The notes: generated by a model from the sequence alone, not told the origin. 64,000 bases of DNA from Sulfurimonas sp. (GCA_021732045.1 JAKFWK010000002.1:372001-436000), one strand, 5' to 3'; numbered from the stretch's first letter, positions 8,921 through 18,256 are shown. Numbers and translations: made by a program.

Positions 8921-9705
8921 AGTGTGCCGTACTGCAACTAAGCGCGCAAGGAATGAGCTCTACTAAACTCTATAACTATATCCGCATTGCCGAGAAAAAT
9001 GGAGTAAGAGTTCTTCTTTTGGGTGAATATGTGTTAAATCCATTTTTTAAAGAACTCCAAACACTCTCAAGCAGTATGATACAAGAGTTATCTGCACATC
9101 AAATAAAAGTCTTAAAAGAACTCTCAACAACCTACAAAATGACAATTATTGCGCCACTTATAATTGTAAAAAAAGATAAAATCTATAAAACAGTTGCAAA
9201 ATTTTCTCCAAATAAAACTGCGTATTATCAACAGCAACTACTCATAAACTATCCACATTGGAATGAAGAGAAGTTTTTTTCTAACGAGATAAAAGAGCTA
9301 CAAACACCTCTAATTTTTAAGATAGATGGTTTTAAATTTGCACTAATGAGTGGGTTTGAGCTCCATTTTGATGAACTTTGGAGTAAGATATCTCACAAAA
9401 ATATTGACTGTGTTTTACTTCCTAGTATCTCTACATTTGAATCTTATGAAAGATGGAAAACACTGATTTTATCTCGCGCTTTTACACACAACTGCTACAT
9501 TTTAAGAGCAAACAGAATCGGTGAATATGTTGATAAAGATGCTAGCTGGAATTTTTATGGTGATTCGCTGTTGGCTTCACCAAACGGTGAGCTACTGGAG
9601 CATTTGGGCAACAAAGAGGAGCTTATGATAGTTGATATGAGCCACACAGATGTTGTCCAAGCCAGAAGAGTGTGGGGATTTAAAGACGCTATTAGCAAAA
9701 GATAA
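8917..9705 (+). CDS. Carbon-nitrogen hydrolase fold protein lacking the catalytic Lys and Cys
   Basis: Nitrilase-superfamily fold, 262 residues. The Glu of the Glu-Lys-Cys triad is present at Glu37 (LLLGEYVLNPFF). The position of the essential Lys reads Gln (about Gln106, in YYQQQLL), and the nucleophile site ICYDxRFPE reads MSGFELHFDEL, putting Gly146 where the Cys should be. The C-terminal half keeps family features (LLPSIST, SRAFTHNCYILRANR, SPNGELL). It is therefore probably not an amidase and may be a binding or regulatory paralogue. It is last in the metX operon, overlapping xseB by 4 bases. Confidence 0.8.
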   Translation: MKCAVLQLSAQGMSSTKLYNYIRIAEKNGVRVLLLGEYVLNPFFKELQTLSSSMIQELSAHQIKVLKELSTTYKMTIIAPLIIVKKDKIYKTVAKFSPNKTAYYQQQLLINYPHWNEEKFFSNEIKELQTPLIFKIDGFKFALMSGFELHFDELWSKISHKNIDCVLLPSISTFESYERWKTLILSRAFTHNCYILRANRIGEYVDKDASWNFYGDSLLASPNGELLEHLGNKEELMIVDMSHTDVVQARRVWGFKDAISKR

Positions 9706-9857
9706 TAACGAAAATACACGCTTAAAGTACTACACTTTTTTAGAATTAGCTAAATTCTTGATAAACTAACTACTTAAGTCGGTAATAAACTTGAAATATT
9801 TAAGCTTTTTTGATTTTTAAAAATCTTTGAAGGTTAGTTGTAGATGGATTGTTAAAA

Positions 9858-9934
9858 TGGTGGGTTCTGAGTGACTTGAACACTCGGCCGCCCCGTTATG
9901 AGCGGGGAGCTCTAACCAACTGAGCTAAGAACCC
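9858..9934 (-). tRNA. tRNA with CAT anticodon (elongator Met or Ile2)
   Basis: Full cloverleaf on the minus strand: acceptor GGGTTCT/AGAACCC, D arm GCTC...GAGC, anticodon stem CCCCG/CGGGG with loop CTCATAA (anticodon CAT), T arm GAGTG TTCAAGT CACTC, discriminator A and an encoded CCA (77 bases). The CTCATAA loop occurs in both elongator Met and the lysidine-modified Ile2 tRNA, and I cannot separate them by eye. It is not the initiator type. Confidence 0.93.
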
Positions 9935-9953
9935 ATTTTGTTTGTAGGGTGGA

Positions 9954-9959
9954 ATTATA
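9954..9959 (-). promoter_or_regulatory. -10 element of the tRNA gene
   Basis: TATAAT on the minus strand, about 20 bases upstream of the mature tRNA 5' end. It lies between the glycan cluster's last gene and the tRNA, so the tRNA probably has its own promoter. Confidence 0.45.
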
Positions 9960-10000
9960 CTTTAGTGTTCCTTACATTTTTCTGATTTATCATTTTATGT

Positions 10001-10957
10001 TTAGTTGCTTTTTGTTTGTCCATCTATATATTTAACAATGTAAAACTGCATTGCAATTACCGCAGGTAACGCTATCCATGCGCTAAAAATATAGACAAAA
10101 GAAAAAACTATTGTATTTATAATAATAGACCAAAGAACGACTCTCTTATGACTCCATCCTAGCTGAACTAATCTTTGATAGGCATGTTTTTTATGAGCCT
10201 GATATAGTTTTTCACCGCTCTTATATCTTCTAAAGAGTGTGATGGTTGCATCAAACCAAAAAAGAGCAAAAAGAGTTACCCATATCCATAGGTTAATGGT
10301 GTTTTGGTTTGCGTAGTATATAGTAAAAATTGCAACCGTATAGCCTAGGAGCGTGCTTCCAACATCTCCCATAAATATCTTTGCTTTGTGCCAGTTCCAA
10401 AACAAAAATCCTAAAACCGCTACAGCTAGGAGTATAAAATGATTTCCACCAAAAAATAAAAAACCAGCGATTGAGAGAAAAATAGCTTCACTTCCAGCGT
10501 AACCATCTATACCGTCTAAAAAATTATACAAATTTATAAACCAAATAATAAGCAAAAAAGCAAACATATTCACAATAATCTGATTATCTACACTAAAAAA
10601 TCCAAAATCAATCCCATGTAATCCACCAAGAACATAAAGTCCACCAAGTGCTACGCCACTCTGAACAAAAATTCTAATCTTAGGGGGAAGTTCATATAAA
10701 TCATCAAGATAACTAATCACCGAAATAATGACTCCAAACATTAAAGCATAAAAAAAGTTTTGCTCAATTTGGTTGTTTGCATAGAGATAGATAAGCCCAA
10801 CAAACCATGTAATTGCAATAGCAACTCCGCCACCATGGGGAGTTGGAGTCACATGAGAGCTTCTTTCATTTACATGAGCAATAAGCGATTTTCTTATAGC
10901 ATACTCTTTTATAAAATATGTAAGCACAAATGATAAAATAAACAGAGTTAAATAAAT
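10001..10957 (-). CDS. WecA/MraY-family glycosyl-1-phosphate transferase, probable ATT start
   Basis: Integral membrane enzyme that starts glycan synthesis by moving a sugar phosphate onto undecaprenyl phosphate. The family motifs are VNERSSHVTPTPHGGG, SYLDDLYELPPKIR (DD motif), NLYNFLDGIDG, KIFMGDVGSTLLGY and the HAKKHAYQR-like HKKHAYQRL. About ten membrane segments. The first ATG/GTG/TTG in frame is GTG at 10927, which would cut off half of the first membrane helix and has no ribosome site. The frame is open further up, and an ATT at 10955-10957 has GAGGAG six bases upstream, restoring the helix (YLTLFILSFVLTYFIKEYA). Last gene of the glycan cluster; its sugar is unknown. Confidence 0.85.
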   Translation of the reverse strand: MYLTLFILSFVLTYFIKEYAIRKSLIAHVNERSSHVTPTPHGGGVAIAITWFVGLIYLYANNQIEQNFFYALMFGVIISVISYLDDLYELPPKIRIFVQSGVALGGLYVLGGLHGIDFGFFSVDNQIIVNMFAFLLIIWFINLYNFLDGIDGYAGSEAIFLSIAGFLFFGGNHFILLAVAVLGFLFWNWHKAKIFMGDVGSTLLGYTVAIFTIYYANQNTINLWIWVTLFALFWFDATITLFRRYKSGEKLYQAHKKHAYQRLVQLGWSHKRVVLWSIIINTIVFSFVYIFSAWIALPAVIAMQFYIVKYIDGQTKSN

Positions 10958-10999
10958 AGTGTACTCCTCACCAAGATTTCTATTACGACTATCATAAAA

Positions 11000-12118
11000 C
11001 TACTCTCCACAAATCTCTCTTATATTTGTCAAATAGTTCTCTATAACTACTCCCTCATCAAACTCTCTTATCATCTTTTCTCGCCCTGCTTCTCCCATAA
11101 TGGCTCTTTGCTCTTCTGTTAGATTTATCATCATCTGCATCTTAGCAGCCAAATCAGCTCCGCTTCTCACCTCGCATAAATAACCGTTAATCCCATCATC
11201 AATAACCTCTTTGCATCCGACTGCGTTTGTTGTTATAATCGGCCTTTTCATAGCACATGCTTCTAACAAACTTCTAGGCGTACCCTCTCTGTAAGATGGC
11301 AATACCACACAATCAGCATCGGCTATAATTTCAAAAACGCTATCGCTAACGCCAAGATACTTAACTAAACCATCTCTTACCCAAGCATCTAGTTCATCTT
11401 TTTTTATAGCACTACTATTTTTTATATCAACTTCGCCAAGTAGACATATCTCTATGTTTTTCTGTTTTGTCTTAAGTATCTTAGCTGCCTCTATAAGTTC
11501 AAAAATTCCCTTATCTTTAAGAAGTCTGGCAATCATCAAAAACACAAACAAATCTCGCTTCGTGCTTTTTTCTTTAGGTAGAAATTTTATCAAATCAACA
11601 CCGCTGCCGGCAAGTAAGCGTGTCTTGCTTACATCAACCAATCCACCATCAACAAAGAGCTTTCTATCATCACTATTTTGGAAAAAAACTACACTATTGT
11701 ACTCCAATGCTTTTTTATACATTATCTTGGCTATCTTTGTCACAAACGACTCTTTTATAAAAATAGTCCCAAGTCCTGTGATATTACTTATGGATTTGAT
11801 ACCCAAAATTCCAGAAACGATAGAGCTGTATATATTTGGTTTGATAGTGAAATTTAGAACAATATCTGGTTTAATCTTTCCATAAATCAGATACAACTCA
11901 AAAATAGTTCTTAAATCTTTTATTGGATTTATAGCATTTGCATCTATGTAGATGGCATAAACTTCAAATTCTCGTCTTAAAAGTTCACAATACTTAGCCT
12001 CATGTGGCACTATAAAGTATACTTGATAGTTACTATCTCTTAAGCCTCTGGCAAGATTGAGCCTAAAGTTGTATGCACCCCAAGCGCTATTTACGACTAT
12101 TGCTATTTTCTTACTCAA
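11000..12118 (-). CDS. Glycosyltransferase family 4
   Basis: GT-B fold retaining glycosyltransferase, 372 residues. N-terminal domain with KIAIVVNSAWGAYNFRLNLARGL and the GLGTIF loop; C-terminal GT1 domain with LMIARLLKDKGIFELIEAA, CLLGEVD and the E-x7-E region VVLPSYREGTPRSLLEACAMKRPIITT. It resembles enzymes adding GalNAc or other sugars to lipid-linked oligosaccharides (PglA-like); donor and acceptor are not readable. TTG start with AAGGAG seven bases upstream; overlaps the end of the asnB-like gene by 8 bases. Confidence 0.87.
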   Translation of the reverse strand: MSKKIAIVVNSAWGAYNFRLNLARGLRDSNYQVYFIVPHEAKYCELLRREFEVYAIYIDANAINPIKDLRTIFELYLIYGKIKPDIVLNFTIKPNIYSSIVSGILGIKSISNITGLGTIFIKESFVTKIAKIMYKKALEYNSVVFFQNSDDRKLFVDGGLVDVSKTRLLAGSGVDLIKFLPKEKSTKRDLFVFLMIARLLKDKGIFELIEAAKILKTKQKNIEICLLGEVDIKNSSAIKKDELDAWVRDGLVKYLGVSDSVFEIIADADCVVLPSYREGTPRSLLEACAMKRPIITTNAVGCKEVIDDGINGYLCEVRSGADLAAKMQMMINLTEEQRAIMGEAGREKMIREFDEGVVIENYLTNIREICGE

Positions 12119-14009
12119 GCCATCGCTCCTTCCACATCTGATACATCAAAATAAACCACACCTGTGTACCCAACTCTTCTCCGCCAAAAAATCTCTTTTT
12201 TAACTCCTGCACCTCATCAATATTAAATATCTCACAATCCAACTCTTCAATGCTTAAGTATCTCTCTACCTTATCTCTTAACTCACTCCTTAGCCACTCA
12301 TTTAACGGTATCTGAAATCCAGATTTTGGCTTATCAACTATATTTTTTGGCAGATATTTATAGAGAATTTGTCTAAGCAGATATTTACCCTCTCTGTTCT
12401 TGTACTTTAACTCTATCGACACTCTTGCTAAGTACTCTATGATTCTATGGTCAAGCAGAGGTTCTCTACCCTCTAAGCTTACACTCATAGTAGCTCTATC
12501 GACTTTAATCAAAACATCATCGCTCATAAATATTTTATAATCTATTGCCATCATCTGATTTAAAAAATTTAAGTTATCTATCTTGTCAAACCCACCAAAT
12601 AGCTCATCGCAGGCTTCTATTTTTAGAAGTTTTATAACACTCTTTTTATCTACATAGCTACTTGCATTTAAGAAAGACTCCTCTTTGGTTGCACTGTTTA
12701 TTGCTCGTTTGAACTTGCTATACTTATCTTTAATATTGGTCTGCTTTAAACTTCTTGGCAGAGTGTTATTTATATTTTCTACCATCTTCTCACTAAAGAG
12801 ATTTAGAGCACCTTTTAAAATATTTTTTTTAAATTTACTTGAAAAAACAGTTGAAAACTTATCTAAAAAAAAGTATTTGCTGTATCCACAAAAAGCCTCA
12901 TCTCCACCATCAGAACTAAGAATAACACTCACGCTACGCTTTGCAATTTTTGACATTATCATCGTTGGAAGTGCCGAACTATCACCAAAAGGTTCATCAT
13001 AATAAAAAGGCAAACTATCTACCAAATCAAGCATGTCGCTGTTTTTCATGTAGTATTCGGTGTGGTTTGTACCTAAAAACTTTGCGATGCTCTTCGCGTG
13101 TTCTGCTTCATTGTATCTCTCATCATCAAAGCCAATAGTAAAAGTATTTATCTCTCTATCATGTTTTTTTGCCAAGATTGAAGCCACAAACGAGCTATCA
13201 TACCCACCACTTAAAAAAACTCCAACCGGAACATCACAAATCATTCTTAGCTCTATAGCATCAGACAAAAGAGCTTCTAACTCTTCTAAAATCTCCTGCT
13301 CGGATTTTCTAAAAGGCTCTTGCTTATAAAACTCATTCACATCCCAGTATTTGACTATCTTTTTTTGTAAACTTTTTAGGTCATACTCTAGATAATGACC
13401 CGCTTCAAGCTTATAACAATTTTTAAATATAGTATGCGGCGCAGGAATATAGCCAAATTGAAAAAAATATGGCAACACCTCTAGATTTTGATTTTTTTTA
13501 AAACTTGGATGTTTATGAAATGATTTTATCTCAGATGAAAAAAGAAACTCTTTCCCGTCATCATAGTAATACAGGGGCTTAACTCCAGCTCTATCTCGCA
13601 CCAAAATAAGCTTATCGTGAGCTCTGTCTAAAATAACAAAAGCAAACATACCTATAAATTTATGTACAGACTCAATTCCCCACTCTCTATAGCTGTACAA
13701 AATCACTTCCGTATCACTATTTGAGATAAACTCATACTCTAGCGCTTCAAGTTCTGCTCTAATGGACTTAAAGTTATAGACCTCACCATTAAAAACTATG
13801 ACAAAATTACCACAGTCACTTAACATTGGCTGATGTCCATTGGAACTTAAATCTTGGATGCTGAGGCGATTATGTCCAAAATTAATCCCGCTCTCCTCAT
13901 CAAAATAGACTCCAGAATCATCAGGTCCGCGGTACGACTGAATTTCCAGCATATCCTTAAGAGTATCTATATTTTTTTCTCTGCCAAGAAACCCAACTAA
14001 TCCACACAT
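12111..14009 (-). CDS. Asparagine synthase-type glutamine amidotransferase (glycan cluster)
   Basis: 632 residues. N-terminal class II glutaminase with nucleophile Cys2 (MCGLVGFLG), RGPDDSG and FNGEVYNF; C-terminal ATP-PPi synthetase domain with the PP-loop SGGYDSS and SSDGGDEAFCGY. AsnB-like proteins in polysaccharide clusters (WbpS/WbtH type) amidate sugar uronic acids. The position between two glycosyltransferases, with a UDP-sugar dehydrogenase upstream, supports that use here rather than asparagine synthesis; this is an inference. It overlaps the upstream gene by 13 bases. Full length; both catalytic domains look intact. Confidence 0.88.
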   Translation of the reverse strand: MCGLVGFLGREKNIDTLKDMLEIQSYRGPDDSGVYFDEESGINFGHNRLSIQDLSSNGHQPMLSDCGNFVIVFNGEVYNFKSIRAELEALEYEFISNSDTEVILYSYREWGIESVHKFIGMFAFVILDRAHDKLILVRDRAGVKPLYYYDDGKEFLFSSEIKSFHKHPSFKKNQNLEVLPYFFQFGYIPAPHTIFKNCYKLEAGHYLEYDLKSLQKKIVKYWDVNEFYKQEPFRKSEQEILEELEALLSDAIELRMICDVPVGVFLSGGYDSSFVASILAKKHDREINTFTIGFDDERYNEAEHAKSIAKFLGTNHTEYYMKNSDMLDLVDSLPFYYDEPFGDSSALPTMIMSKIAKRSVSVILSSDGGDEAFCGYSKYFFLDKFSTVFSSKFKKNILKGALNLFSEKMVENINNTLPRSLKQTNIKDKYSKFKRAINSATKEESFLNASSYVDKKSVIKLLKIEACDELFGGFDKIDNLNFLNQMMAIDYKIFMSDDVLIKVDRATMSVSLEGREPLLDHRIIEYLARVSIELKYKNREGKYLLRQILYKYLPKNIVDKPKSGFQIPLNEWLRSELRDKVERYLSIEELDCEIFNIDEVQELKKRFFGGEELGTQVWFILMYQMWKERWLE

Positions 14010-15100
14010 AATAAATCACTTTTTTTATTGGTTAAATCTTCAAATAGCTGAAAAATAGTTGGCTGCGTAACTTGTAGTGAGTATTTCTGCTCAACTTTTG
14101 TCCTTGCTGCTTTGCCAAATTGCCCTCTTAATGTTGGTTTTTCAATCAACTTTATTAGAGCATCTTCCCATGAAGCATCACTGTCTGCTAGATAACCAAC
14201 ATCTGGAGTGACAATATCATGATTTGCTCCAACGGGCGATGCTATAACTGGTTTACCTAAAGCCATATACTGAATAAGTTTATAGCCGCATTTACCTCTC
14301 TCCCATGGTGAATCAAACAGTGGCATAACACCAATATGGATAGAGTTTAACAAAGAGACTTCTGTTTCAAGCGTCCAGTCATGCTGTTCAACCAGAACTC
14401 CAGAAAAGCTTAATTTTGGCGCACCAATAGTTACAAGTATAATTTTTTTTACTAACGCAACTTTACGAAGTGGCTCTGCTAGTATTTTCAAATAAGGTGA
14501 AGTTGATGGGCTACCTATCCATCCTATCCTTATAGTCTCATCGCTTGGCTCATGCTTAAGCATATATCTATTTATATCAACAACCGTAGGACAAAGATAA
14601 ACATTTTTTGCACCACTTTGGTATGAGAGATTTGCCAGATATTGACTACCTGCTGTTACTGCACTAGAGTTTAACAGCAATGGTTTTAGCTTGTTCTTGA
14701 GCAGAAATCTAGTGATAAACGATGATGCTAAATCATAATTATGAAATATTGCATCATCATAATCAACCACATACTTAATCCCTCTCATAGATAAAATAAG
14801 CTCACATAATCCAGGACAGTATGGAAAAATCTCTTTTTCAATCCACACAACATCATAATTTCTACAAAACAGCACACTACGCAATCGTTTAAAATAGTAA
14901 GTGATAATTTTACCGAGATTCAAAAATCTATTTAAAAATCTGTTTTTTGATTTATAAAGCAAACGGAGATATTTATCATCAAACAGAGGCGATACGGTAA
15001 CCTCTGCTCCCATTTTTTCAAACCATGGAATATATTGCAACATTCTCACTCTACTGCTAGCTCCAAGCTGATCATAGCGACTTAGTATCAATATTCGCAT
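13997..15100 (-). CDS. Glycosyltransferase (GT4-like)
   Basis: GT-B type transferase of about 367 residues. The N-terminal domain begins MRILILSRYDQLGASSRVRM, and YVVDYDDAIFHNY follows. The C-terminal part has IRIGWIGSPSTSPYLK and the E-x7-E-like ERGKCGYKLIQYMALGKPVIASPVG. A TTG lies two codons earlier (15106), but the ATG at 15100 matches the usual N-terminus better. Neither has a strong ribosome site. Sugar specificity is unknown. It overlaps the asnB-like gene by 13 bases. Confidence 0.85.
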   Translation of the reverse strand: MRILILSRYDQLGASSRVRMLQYIPWFEKMGAEVTVSPLFDDKYLRLLYKSKNRFLNRFLNLGKIITYYFKRLRSVLFCRNYDVVWIEKEIFPYCPGLCELILSMRGIKYVVDYDDAIFHNYDLASSFITRFLLKNKLKPLLLNSSAVTAGSQYLANLSYQSGAKNVYLCPTVVDINRYMLKHEPSDETIRIGWIGSPSTSPYLKILAEPLRKVALVKKIILVTIGAPKLSFSGVLVEQHDWTLETEVSLLNSIHIGVMPLFDSPWERGKCGYKLIQYMALGKPVIASPVGANHDIVTPDVGYLADSDASWEDALIKLIEKPTLRGQFGKAARTKVEQKYSLQVTQPTIFQLFEDLTNKKSDLLCVD

Positions 15101-15148
15101 ACTCAACAGTTACCACTCTCACTTTGAAATTTAGTAAAAAAAGAGAAA

Positions 15149-16006
15149 CTAGTCATGATATTTTCCAAAAATATTACGCTTATAATCAAGATAGCCACGC
15201 AACATCATTTTAAATTTCTTAAATTTTTGTTTTTCATACAACAGAACAATAACAGCATCAACAAAAAATCTTGATTTTTCAAACTTACAGTAGTCTGGAA
15301 GATGCTCTTTATAAATTTTTATAATTTTCAAACGATTTCTAAAAGCGTAATATCGTCGAATTGGACTATGGTTGGTACTATAAAATCGCTTCCAAAGAAA
15401 CTTATGTCTTTTTAAATCTCCTAGCTTATGATTTAGTATAGCTCTACTAGCTTGGATAACATGGTAGCCCATTTTATTGCTTCGCAGGCAGTATTCGTTA
15501 TCAACATAATCAATAAAAAACTCTTCTAGAAAAGGACCTATCACTTTGTAAGCCAAAAGGTTGAGCAGATTGCCTGATGTCATTATCACTAAGACAGGTG
15601 AACACTGCTCCTCTGAGACAAGTGATGTATGATAAGGATTAGCGTGAAATGGCGCAATAATACTAATAGTTGATAGATCTTTATCATGGGTACACTCAAA
15701 CATCTCATGCAGCATTGTTTGTGTCACTTTACTATCTTGATCCATTGTTAAAAGCCACTTATAACCAAGCTCTATTGCCTTGTTTGCACCAACATTTAAC
15801 GCGTGAGCTATTCCTTGATTACCACCATTGTTAATATATTGAATTTTTGAGTTTTTGGTTAGTTGTTCAACAAAAGATTGATTTATTGCTTCTGAATTAT
15901 CAACAGCAAAAAGAGCATCAACATCGTTGATATAAGAGTTGATATTGCTTAAAATAGTATCGTCTGGATTATATAAAACGACTACACCAGCAACAAGTGA
16001 AATCAT
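15149..16006 (-). CDS. Family 2 glycosyltransferase (rhamnosyltransferase-like)
   Basis: GT-A fold inverting transferase, 285 residues. Seen are VAGVVVLYNPD at the start, YINNGGNQGIAHALNVG, the metal/nucleotide site LLTMDQDSK (DxD equivalent), and FFIDYVDNEYCLRSNKMGY with the probable catalytic-base region. This arrangement is typical of rhamnosyltransferases in O-antigen clusters. A basic C-terminal tail may associate with the membrane. Overlaps the downstream end of the methyltransferase gene by 4 bases (ATGA). Confidence 0.87.
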   Translation of the reverse strand: MISLVAGVVVLYNPDDTILSNINSYINDVDALFAVDNSEAINQSFVEQLTKNSKIQYINNGGNQGIAHALNVGANKAIELGYKWLLTMDQDSKVTQTMLHEMFECTHDKDLSTISIIAPFHANPYHTSLVSEEQCSPVLVIMTSGNLLNLLAYKVIGPFLEEFFIDYVDNEYCLRSNKMGYHVIQASRAILNHKLGDLKRHKFLWKRFYSTNHSPIRRYYAFRNRLKIIKIYKEHLPDYCKFEKSRFFVDAVIVLLYEKQKFKKFKMMLRGYLDYKRNIFGKYHD

Positions 16007-16887
16007 AATCGGTCAGAGTAAAATGGAGATTTAAAAGAAGGCATTTTAAGAGAACTCAATAAAGCATCATTTTTAACATCTATATTTGTGGAGAGTTTTT
16101 GTGCCACAATCATAATGTGCATCGGGTCAATGGGTTCTATCGCAACAATCTTTAACTGGATATAATCAATTAACTCCGCAAGCGATAAAGTAGTGAACGC
16201 GTGATGATGAAGAGATCTATTTTGATAGTTGTCATAAGATCTTTTTTTGAAATTTTCATATGAGCCTGCCTCTGGGTCACGCAACAAGTCATGAAATTGT
16301 AGAATTTCTTCTAAATGAGTTAAATCATCTTCTTTTATATCATTTTTATAGTCATGTATTAGATGTTTTAGCGTCGTAGTTGGTCGCTTGTGATCAAAAG
16401 TACCATCTTTGTGTGGCACTAAAAGAATTAGATGCCCATCAACTTTCAATATCCGCTTCCACTCCTCTAAAGCCTTAATTGGATTTGCAATATGCTCAAG
16501 CACATGAGAAGAGAGTAAAAACTCATACGATTCTGACTCTATTTGAGCCAAATCAACACTATCTTGGATAAACTGATAGCCGTCCACTTTGGATGGATGA
16601 TACTTATAGGAATATCCCTCTTTAAGATTAGAATTCCACAAAGTATTATTTTGAAAATTACAGTTATCTAGTTTTTCTATATAAGGGTAAATAGGGAGTA
16701 TATTACTACTTTGAAAGATTGTACTAGGTCCACCAATCTCAATACCTTTGCCATGAGACACAATCTCTTTAATAAGAGGTAATGATTTTGGTTTTTGTTT
16801 AAAAATCCGTTTTACAATAATAGACACGGTCTCTATTATGCCTTTTGTTTTATACACGCTATAGATTTTTTTACCAAGTACTAGCAT
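16003..16887 (-). CDS. SAM-dependent methyltransferase, glycan-cluster type
   Basis: 294 residues. The Rossmann core includes IVSHGKGIEIGGPS (SAM motif I variant), SYEFLLSSHVLEHIANPIKALEEWKRILK (motifs post-II and III) and DGHLILLVPHKD. It likely methylates a sugar or a nucleotide-sugar derivative, but the acceptor cannot be told. The N-terminal 45 residues are basic and lie outside the core. The start ATG shares its A with the stop of the preceding methyltransferase gene (TAATG), so the two are translationally coupled. Confidence 0.8.
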   Translation of the reverse strand: MLVLGKKIYSVYKTKGIIETVSIIVKRIFKQKPKSLPLIKEIVSHGKGIEIGGPSTIFQSSNILPIYPYIEKLDNCNFQNNTLWNSNLKEGYSYKYHPSKVDGYQFIQDSVDLAQIESESYEFLLSSHVLEHIANPIKALEEWKRILKVDGHLILLVPHKDGTFDHKRPTTTLKHLIHDYKNDIKEDDLTHLEEILQFHDLLRDPEAGSYENFKKRSYDNYQNRSLHHHAFTTLSLAELIDYIQLKIVAIEPIDPMHIMIVAQKLSTNIDVKNDALLSSLKMPSFKSPFYSDRL

Positions 16888-17552
16888 TATTTATCCTTTT
16901 TTCTAGCAGTTACAAGGAATTGATAGACAAAAAAATCATGAAAAATTCCAAATGTAATTTTATTAAGCCAATATTTTTTACTTTTTATTGTCTCTTTGTC
17001 GAAGGAGGATGTAATAAGATTAATCTTCAAATCAGCATTTTCCAGCAACTCAACAATGTTCTTTTTGCAAAAAAATCTTAAATGAGTTTTATCCAAAATA
17101 CCACGCTCTTTATATTTAAAATCACCATCAAATACTATTGATTTAACAACACTATAGTAACGAATATTTGGGATACTTGTGATGATTAGTCCATCTTTTG
17201 CAAGAAGTTTGGATATTTTTTTCAAGGAAGACCACGGGTCAACCAAATGCTCCAATACATCGCCTAAAATAATAATATCAAAAGCGCCATGTATTTGGGC
17301 TGGAAAAATTATTGTCTCAATATTTTCAGAAAAGAAATAATCAATAAAATCATAATAATTATCTTTTGATGCAAAAAGTTCTATGCCTGATGTTGTTCCA
17401 GCAATGCCAAGCTGCTTAAGCCTGTGGAGTGTTGCTCCACTACCACACCCTACTTCAAGCACATTGCATCCTTTAAAACCCACAGGAATTAAAGATATTA
17501 AATCTTCTCGTACGCTTGAAAAGTAGTCTTGATTTTTGTCATCATATAACAT
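16887..17552 (-). CDS. Class I SAM-dependent methyltransferase
   Basis: 221 residues. Motif I is NVLEVGCGSGATLHRLKQLG; the acidic ribose-binding region is SGIELFAS; FDIIILGDVLEHLVDPWSSL and DGLIITSIPNIRYYSV follow. Related proteins in LPS and S-layer glycan clusters methylate terminal sugars or act beside glycosyltransferases. It joins the next gene through a TAATG overlap and lies 51 bases downstream of the acetyltransferase. Target not determinable. Confidence 0.83.
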   Translation of the reverse strand: MLYDDKNQDYFSSVREDLISLIPVGFKGCNVLEVGCGSGATLHRLKQLGIAGTTSGIELFASKDNYYDFIDYFFSENIETIIFPAQIHGAFDIIILGDVLEHLVDPWSSLKKISKLLAKDGLIITSIPNIRYYSVVKSIVFDGDFKYKERGILDKTHLRFFCKKNIVELLENADLKINLITSSFDKETIKSKKYWLNKITFGIFHDFFVYQFLVTARKKDK

Positions 17553-17603
17553 ATTTTTCTCTTAAACTATATTTTTGTGATACTAAAAAATTTTAAATAG
17601 ACA

Positions 17604-18221
17604 TTATTGTTCAATATATAAATCTTTTGCTGCTTCAATAAACCTGTCAATATCATCACTTAACATAAATGGAATCAAAGATTCTACTGTTTTATAATCA
17701 AAATTCCACCAAGAAATACTTAATAATTCTTTTATTATTTTTTCACTAAATCTAAATCGTATATGACTTGCTGGATTTCCGCCTACAATTTCATAGGGCT
17801 TGACATCTTTCACCACCAAACTTTCAGCCGCTACAACAGCACCATCACCAATCGTTACTCCACTCATAATAGTAGCGCCCCTACCAATCCAAACATCATT
17901 GCCAATAAAAATATCGCCCTTAGTTGTAGGATGACCCTCAATATTTGAAAAATTCTGGTAAATAGAGCCAAAAGGGTAAGTTGTTATCCAGTCTGTTCTA
18001 TGCTCTCCGCCCATAAAAATCGTAACATTATCAGCGATAGAACAATATTTTCCAATTTTTAAAAAATTTCCCTCATTCCAAGACAAAATTTTTGGATTAC
18101 CATAAGTGTAGTCGGCTATTTGTATATATTTAGATTTATAGATGGGGTTTGTATTTGTATAAAAATAGTTTCTTTTAAAAAGAGAAACTACTTTATTTTT
18201 AATTGTATTAAATATCATCAT
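17604..18221 (-). CDS. CatB-related O-acetyltransferase (left-handed beta-helix)
   Basis: 205 residues of hexapeptide-repeat acyltransferase. Visible are GKYCSIADNVTIFMGGEHRTDWITTYPF, the IFIGNDVWIGRGATIMSGVTIGDGAVVAAES repeats and PYEIVGGNPASHIRFRF. This is the xenobiotic acetyltransferase (CatB/VatD) group; in a glycan cluster the likely job is O-acetylation of a sugar rather than drug resistance. Catalytic His is probably that of GGEHRTD. Two ATGs sit together at the start (18216-18221), without a clear ribosome site. Confidence 0.85.
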   Translation of the reverse strand: MMIFNTIKNKVVSLFKRNYFYTNTNPIYKSKYIQIADYTYGNPKILSWNEGNFLKIGKYCSIADNVTIFMGGEHRTDWITTYPFGSIYQNFSNIEGHPTTKGDIFIGNDVWIGRGATIMSGVTIGDGAVVAAESLVVKDVKPYEIVGGNPASHIRFRFSEKIIKELLSISWWNFDYKTVESLIPFMLSDDIDRFIEAAKDLYIEQ

Positions 18222-18256
18222 TGAAAATAAAAGTATAAAAAATTGTACTTACCATT

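Noticed and set aside
9718..9770. Terminator after the nitrilase-like gene
   Set aside because: Short A+T-rich inverted repeats (AAAGT/ACTTT and AGAATT/AATTCT) are present, but the stems are only 5-6 bases and not convincing.
11454..11885. 143-codon open frame on the plus strand inside the GT4 gene
   Set aside because: Antisense shadow of a well-supported glycosyltransferase; no domain resemblance.
12685..13329. Three overlapping plus-strand open frames inside the AsnB-like gene
   Set aside because: They overlap each other in different frames and are antisense to an intact enzyme.
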